Assembly: GCF_017303295.1 (NCBI RefSeq)
Contig: NZ_JAFKOK010000015.1
Span: 92,741 to 156,740 of the forward strand
Reading direction: 5' to 3'
Length of the DNA: 64,000 bases
Source: Rhodobacter sp. NTK016B
GTDB taxonomy: Bacteria; Pseudomonadota; Alphaproteobacteria; Rhodobacterales; Rhodobacteraceae
Position 1 is the stretch's first letter, and each line of letters opens with the position of its first letter. The position numbers and the translations under genes are program-made. The notes beneath the pieces are model-generated. The model did no database searches, was not told the DNA's origin, and saw only the letters and a program-made list of their open reading frames with translations. Positions 62,189 to 64,000 of the stretch are shown here, piece after piece.

Positions 62189-63703
62189 TCAGAACCCGCT
62201 GTCGCCGCCGTTTTCCTGCCAGCTCTGAACAAGGTTGCCGAATCGGGTGAAGCGGCCTTCGAAGCTCAGTTCCACCGTGCCGATGGGGCCGTGACGCTGC
62301 TTGCCGATGATCACCTCGGCCTTGCCATGCGTGCGCTCCATGACCTCCTGCCATTTCGCCATCGCTTCGAGATCGTGGTCCGAGGGTTTTTCCCGCTCGC
62401 GGTAATACTCCTCGCGGAACACGAACATCACCACGTCGGCATCCTGCTCGATCGAGCCCGATTCGCGCAGGTCCGACAATTGCGGCCGCTTGTCGTCGCG
62501 GCTTTCCACCGCGCGCGACAGCTGCGAGAGCGCGATGACGGGGATGTTCAGCTCTTTGGCGATCGCCTTCAGGCCCTGCGTGATCTCGGAGACTTCCTGC
62601 ACCCGGCTTTCCTTGGACGAGCCGCGCAGAAGCTGCAGATAGTCGACCATCAGCACATCGAGCCCATGCGTCCGCTTCAGCCGCCGTGCGCGCGCCGCGA
62701 CCTGGCTGATCGGTAAGGCGGGCGTGTCGTCGATATAAAGCGGGCAGTTTTCCAGCGTCTTTGCGACTTCGACGAAGCGGCGGAATTCCTCTTCCGACAT
62801 GTCGCCGCGGCGGATCTGCTCCGACGGCACCTCGGCCGCTTCGGACAGGATCCGCGCCGCCAGCTGGTCTGCCGACATCTCGAGCGAGAAGAACCCGACC
62901 GCGCCGCCATTCACCGCGCCCTCGGTCCCGTCATGGCGGATGCCGCGCTTATAGGCCTTGGCGATGTTGAAGGCGATGTTGGTCGTAAGCGAGGTTTTCC
63001 CCATCGACGGACGGCCGGCAAGGATGATGAGGTCAGACGGGTGCAAGCCACCGAGCTTCTTGTCGAGATCGACCAGCCCCGTCGAGATCCCGGCAAGCCC
63101 GCCATCCCGCTGATAGGCGGCAGCGGCGACATTGACGGCCTCGGTCACGGCGCGCAGGAAGGATTGGAACCCTTTCTCGGCCACCCCTTGTTCGCCCAGT
63201 TGGTAGAGCGCCTGCTCGGCGGCGACGATCTGCTCCTTGGGCTCGTCGGCGACCTCGACCGTGCTGGCGCGCGCGGCGATATCGCGGCCCAGACGGATCA
63301 GCTCGCGCCGGACGGCCAGATCGTAGATCATCTGGGCGTAATCGCGCGCGGCATAGGAGGCGACGGCGGCACCGGTAATCCGGGCGAGGTAATTCGCGCC
63401 GCCCAGCTCCTTGAGGCCCTCGTCATCCTCCATGAAGGCCTTGATCGTCACCGGCGAGGCGAGCGCGTTCTTCTGGATCCGCGCGGCGGTGATCTCGAAA
63501 ATTCGCTTGTGGACTGGCTCGAAGAAATGCTCGGCGCGCACCAGCGATGCGACACGGTCATAGATGTCGTTATTGGTCAGAATCGCGCCCAGAAGCTGTT
63601 GTTCAGCCTCAATATTATGCGGAAGAAGCTCAGGCCCGACCTCGGTTTCCGCCGGGTTGGCGGCCTGAGGATTGGTCGAACGGAGAGCGGCGATTTCGGT
63701 CAT
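62189..63703 (-). CDS. dnaB: Replicative DNA helicase DnaB
   Basis: 504 residues. The N-terminal primase-interacting domain (LLPHNIEAEQQLLGAIL) is followed by a linker and a RecA-type ring domain: Walker A LAGRPSMGKTSLTT, Walker B VLMVDYLQLL, and the conserved FFSLEMSADQLAARIL. SQLSRAVESRDDKRPQLSDL and GSIEQDADVVMFVFREEYY complete the motif series. It unwinds the fork and binds the SSB tail and primase. No intein is seen. Its promoter would lie in the 297 bases to the right. Confidence 0.97.
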   Translation of the reverse strand: MTEIAALRSTNPQAANPAETEVGPELLPHNIEAEQQLLGAILTNNDIYDRVASLVRAEHFFEPVHKRIFEITAARIQKNALASPVTIKAFMEDDEGLKELGGANYLARITGAAVASYAARDYAQMIYDLAVRRELIRLGRDIAARASTVEVADEPKEQIVAAEQALYQLGEQGVAEKGFQSFLRAVTEAVNVAAAAYQRDGGLAGISTGLVDLDKKLGGLHPSDLIILAGRPSMGKTSLTTNIAFNIAKAYKRGIRHDGTEGAVNGGAVGFFSLEMSADQLAARILSEAAEVPSEQIRRGDMSEEEFRRFVEVAKTLENCPLYIDDTPALPISQVAARARRLKRTHGLDVLMVDYLQLLRGSSKESRVQEVSEITQGLKAIAKELNIPVIALSQLSRAVESRDDKRPQLSDLRESGSIEQDADVVMFVFREEYYREREKPSDHDLEAMAKWQEVMERTHGKAEVIIGKQRHGPIGTVELSFEGRFTRFGNLVQSWQENGGDSGF

Positions 63704-64000
63704 GAGCGATTCCGGTTGAGCTGAACGGCGGGGCGCCGGATCCGCTGGCGGCCGATCACGGCGGCGTGGATCATGGCGCGGGTCACGGCACGGGGTATGA
63801 GAACCGATCCGTTATGCCAAATTCCCGCTCGTCAAGCAACGCGTCCCCGGGACGAATTCGGGCCAGCGCCGACGCATAGCCGCACCCATGACAGCCAAGT
63901 CACTGAGGCCGCTTGCAAAGATTTTTGCTCCCACGCGCGCTGCCTCATCTTTGATCCGGAAATATCCTGGGGGGTGAATTCGGCTTTGCCGAAGAGGGGG
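63704..64000. other. dnaB upstream region to window end
   Basis: 297 bases with no gene visible. Apart from the repeat at its right end I see only an AT-richer stretch around 63900-63930, which may belong to a promoter. Confidence 0.5.
63946..64000. repeat. Palindromic intergenic element, copy C (cut by window end)
   Basis: 55 bases starting CATCTTTGATCCGGAAATAT are the exact reverse complement of 62004-62058. The element probably continues past the window. Confidence 0.85.

Overview
The window is a high-GC alphaproteobacterial chromosome segment, most likely from the order Rhodobacterales (Rhodobacteraceae/Paracoccaceae). The reasons are a CtrA cell-cycle regulator directly preceded by its co-regulator SciP, an NDUFS4-like complex I accessory subunit, a DUF6614 protein, zinc-finger-poor DksA, LpxI instead of LpxH, and palindromic intergenic repeats containing ATCAAAGATG. 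No rRNA, CRISPR array or complete insertion sequence is visible. Two intact tRNA genes, Gly(CCC) and Asn(GTT), are present.

Layout. 1-10 kb is accessory: the end of a TonB-dependent receptor, a beta-keto acid cleavage enzyme, a LysR regulator, a cytochrome P450, a cupin, an EamA exporter, an alpha/beta-hydrolase-LuxR fusion, a methyltransferase, a GST gene broken by one in-frame TAG, a GFA-family zinc protein and a short remnant resembling an IS481-type transposase start. 10-13.6 kb holds tRNA-Gly, ssb, a lytic transglycosylase, an AraC regulator and miaA. 13.7-26.3 kb is the conserved translation/envelope cluster pyrH-frr-uppS-cdsA-dxr-rseP-(55-aa ORF)-bamA-ompH-fabZ-lpxA-lpxI-lpxB. It makes UMP kinase, ribosome recycling factor, isoprenoid and phospholipid precursors, the outer-membrane protein machinery and lipid A; lpxD is not in its usual slot. 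26.5-45.1 kb is housekeeping: mnmA, sciP-ctrA, ligA-recG, a 42-aa membrane peptide, an IscU-like scaffold, hisI, gluQ, trmFO, gyrA, a rhodanese, a universal stress protein, an Excalibur protein, a YdcF protein, uvrB and the NDUFS4-like gene. 45.2-50.4 kb is an aromatic-acid module: a fused LigB-LigA (gallate-type) extradiol dioxygenase with a TRAP transporter (dctPQM), divergent from a LysR regulator.

50.7-56.5 kb is the clearest mobile feature. A 5.8-kb island is bounded by a 47-bp direct repeat (45 matches) of the 3' half of tRNA-Asn(GTT). The intact tRNA is at the right end, and a displaced terminator lies just outside the left copy. The island has no recognisable integrase. It carries an unknown 174-aa protein, an AraC regulator, an SDR oxidoreductase and three small four-helix membrane proteins, two of them tandem paralogs. 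Two direct repeats 20 bp apart (ATCTGCAAGTCA) lie between the divergent araC and SDR genes and look like the regulator's operator. 56.6-64 kb returns to chromosomal genes: an MBL-fold hydrolase, an EnvZ-like sensor kinase, a FAD monooxygenase, dksA, a MoxR ATPase and dnaB, with two further copies of the palindromic repeat.

All calls come from reading translated sequence and motifs. Family names are recognition by eye, not database results.
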